A stretch of 64,000 bases of DNA from Methanobrevibacter sp. (GTDB lineage Archaea > Methanobacteriota > Methanobacteria > Methanobacteriales > Methanobacteriaceae): contig NZ_JAFRSC010000014.1 of NCBI RefSeq assembly GCF_017427765.1, forward strand, positions 1 through 64,000, given 5' to 3'. A program made the translations under genes and the position numbers. Shown piece after piece: positions 63,914 to 64,000 of the stretch (position 1 is the stretch's first letter; each line of letters starts with the position of its first letter). The notes under the pieces are model-generated. The model was not told the DNA's origin. It was given only the letters and a program-made list of their open reading frames with translations, and did not search any database.

Positions 63914-64000
63914 TTAGATATTTCTTCTAATTTTAGGCAATATTTCCATAAACTCCTCTAATGCACTTTCATAATCTCTGAAATTATTTCCTTTTATTAG
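63914..64000 (-). CDS. C-terminal end of an unidentified protein (partial)
   Basis: On the minus strand a frame entering from the right edge reads GNNFRDYESALEEFMEILPK, then IRRNI and a TAA stop at 63916-63914. The composition is that of a normal soluble protein. Only 28 codons are visible, so no family can be named. Confidence 0.55.
   Translation of the reverse strand, partial: LIKGNNFRDYESALEEFMEILPKIRRNI

Overview
The window is an AT-rich archaeal chromosome segment, most consistent with a gut methanogen of the order Methanobacteriales, probably Methanobrevibacter or a close relative. Direct support is an MCM helicase, an aIF2-beta subunit, NMD3, a PurP-type purine enzyme, an Lhr-Core helicase, NucS, an F420H2-oxidase-type flavoprotein (FprA), archaeal TATA boxes and GGTGAT or GGAGGT ribosome binding sites. 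The genus is inferred from gene content and composition. No rRNA, tRNA, CRISPR array, transposase or integrase was seen.

Bases 1-23.4 kb are an accessory zone of single genes and small operons separated by long AT-rich gaps. In order they are: LtrA, TMEM175 and aldo/keto reductase genes; two tandem DUF2115-like genes; TrmB regulator, fprA and a small gene (oxygen defence); MarR regulator and ferritin-like gene; an AbrB/PIN toxin-antitoxin pair; a methyltransferase-STAS fusion; a secreted tannase-like esterase; an HxlR-associated MFS, flavin reductase and tautomerase set; two membrane-bound RsbU-like PP2C phosphatases, the second frameshifted in an A8 tract; and a degraded MFS exporter gene. 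A family of non-coding repeats of up to about 375 bp (called R1 here), plus a second family of about 90 bp (R2), lies in the gaps between about 4.7 and 17.9 kb. I found neither family at the core gene junctions I inspected. The methyltransferase-STAS gene and the esterase gene each lie between direct copies of R1, so the zone looks like a row of repeat-bounded gene modules.

Bases 23.5-64 kb are densely packed core genes: a MutS-related ATPase, two large tandem U32 proteins, thymidylate kinase, a translation operon (aIF2-beta, NMD3, TyrRS, small protein), MCM, RlmE, an MJ0936-like phosphodiesterase, purP, Lhr, an SDR enzyme, a HEAT-repeat protein, a nitrilase-family amidase, NucS, three tandem MetX-like alpha/beta hydrolases (two lacking the nucleophile), NadA, MscS, RNase Z, NadC, a short SNF2 helicase, carAB, an amidohydrolase, UspA and a CBS protein. 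Several convergent pairs share palindromes that overlap both stop codons and probably act as two-way terminators.

The strongest leads are the R1 repeat-bounded module array, a STAS protein together with RsbU-type phosphatases in an archaeon (which has no sigma factor), a possibly phase-variable phosphatase, a shared TGGCAT-TG-ATGCCA operator linking the HxlR-associated genes, and the MetX-like pseudoenzyme array. All functional assignments come from reading motifs; no database search was run.
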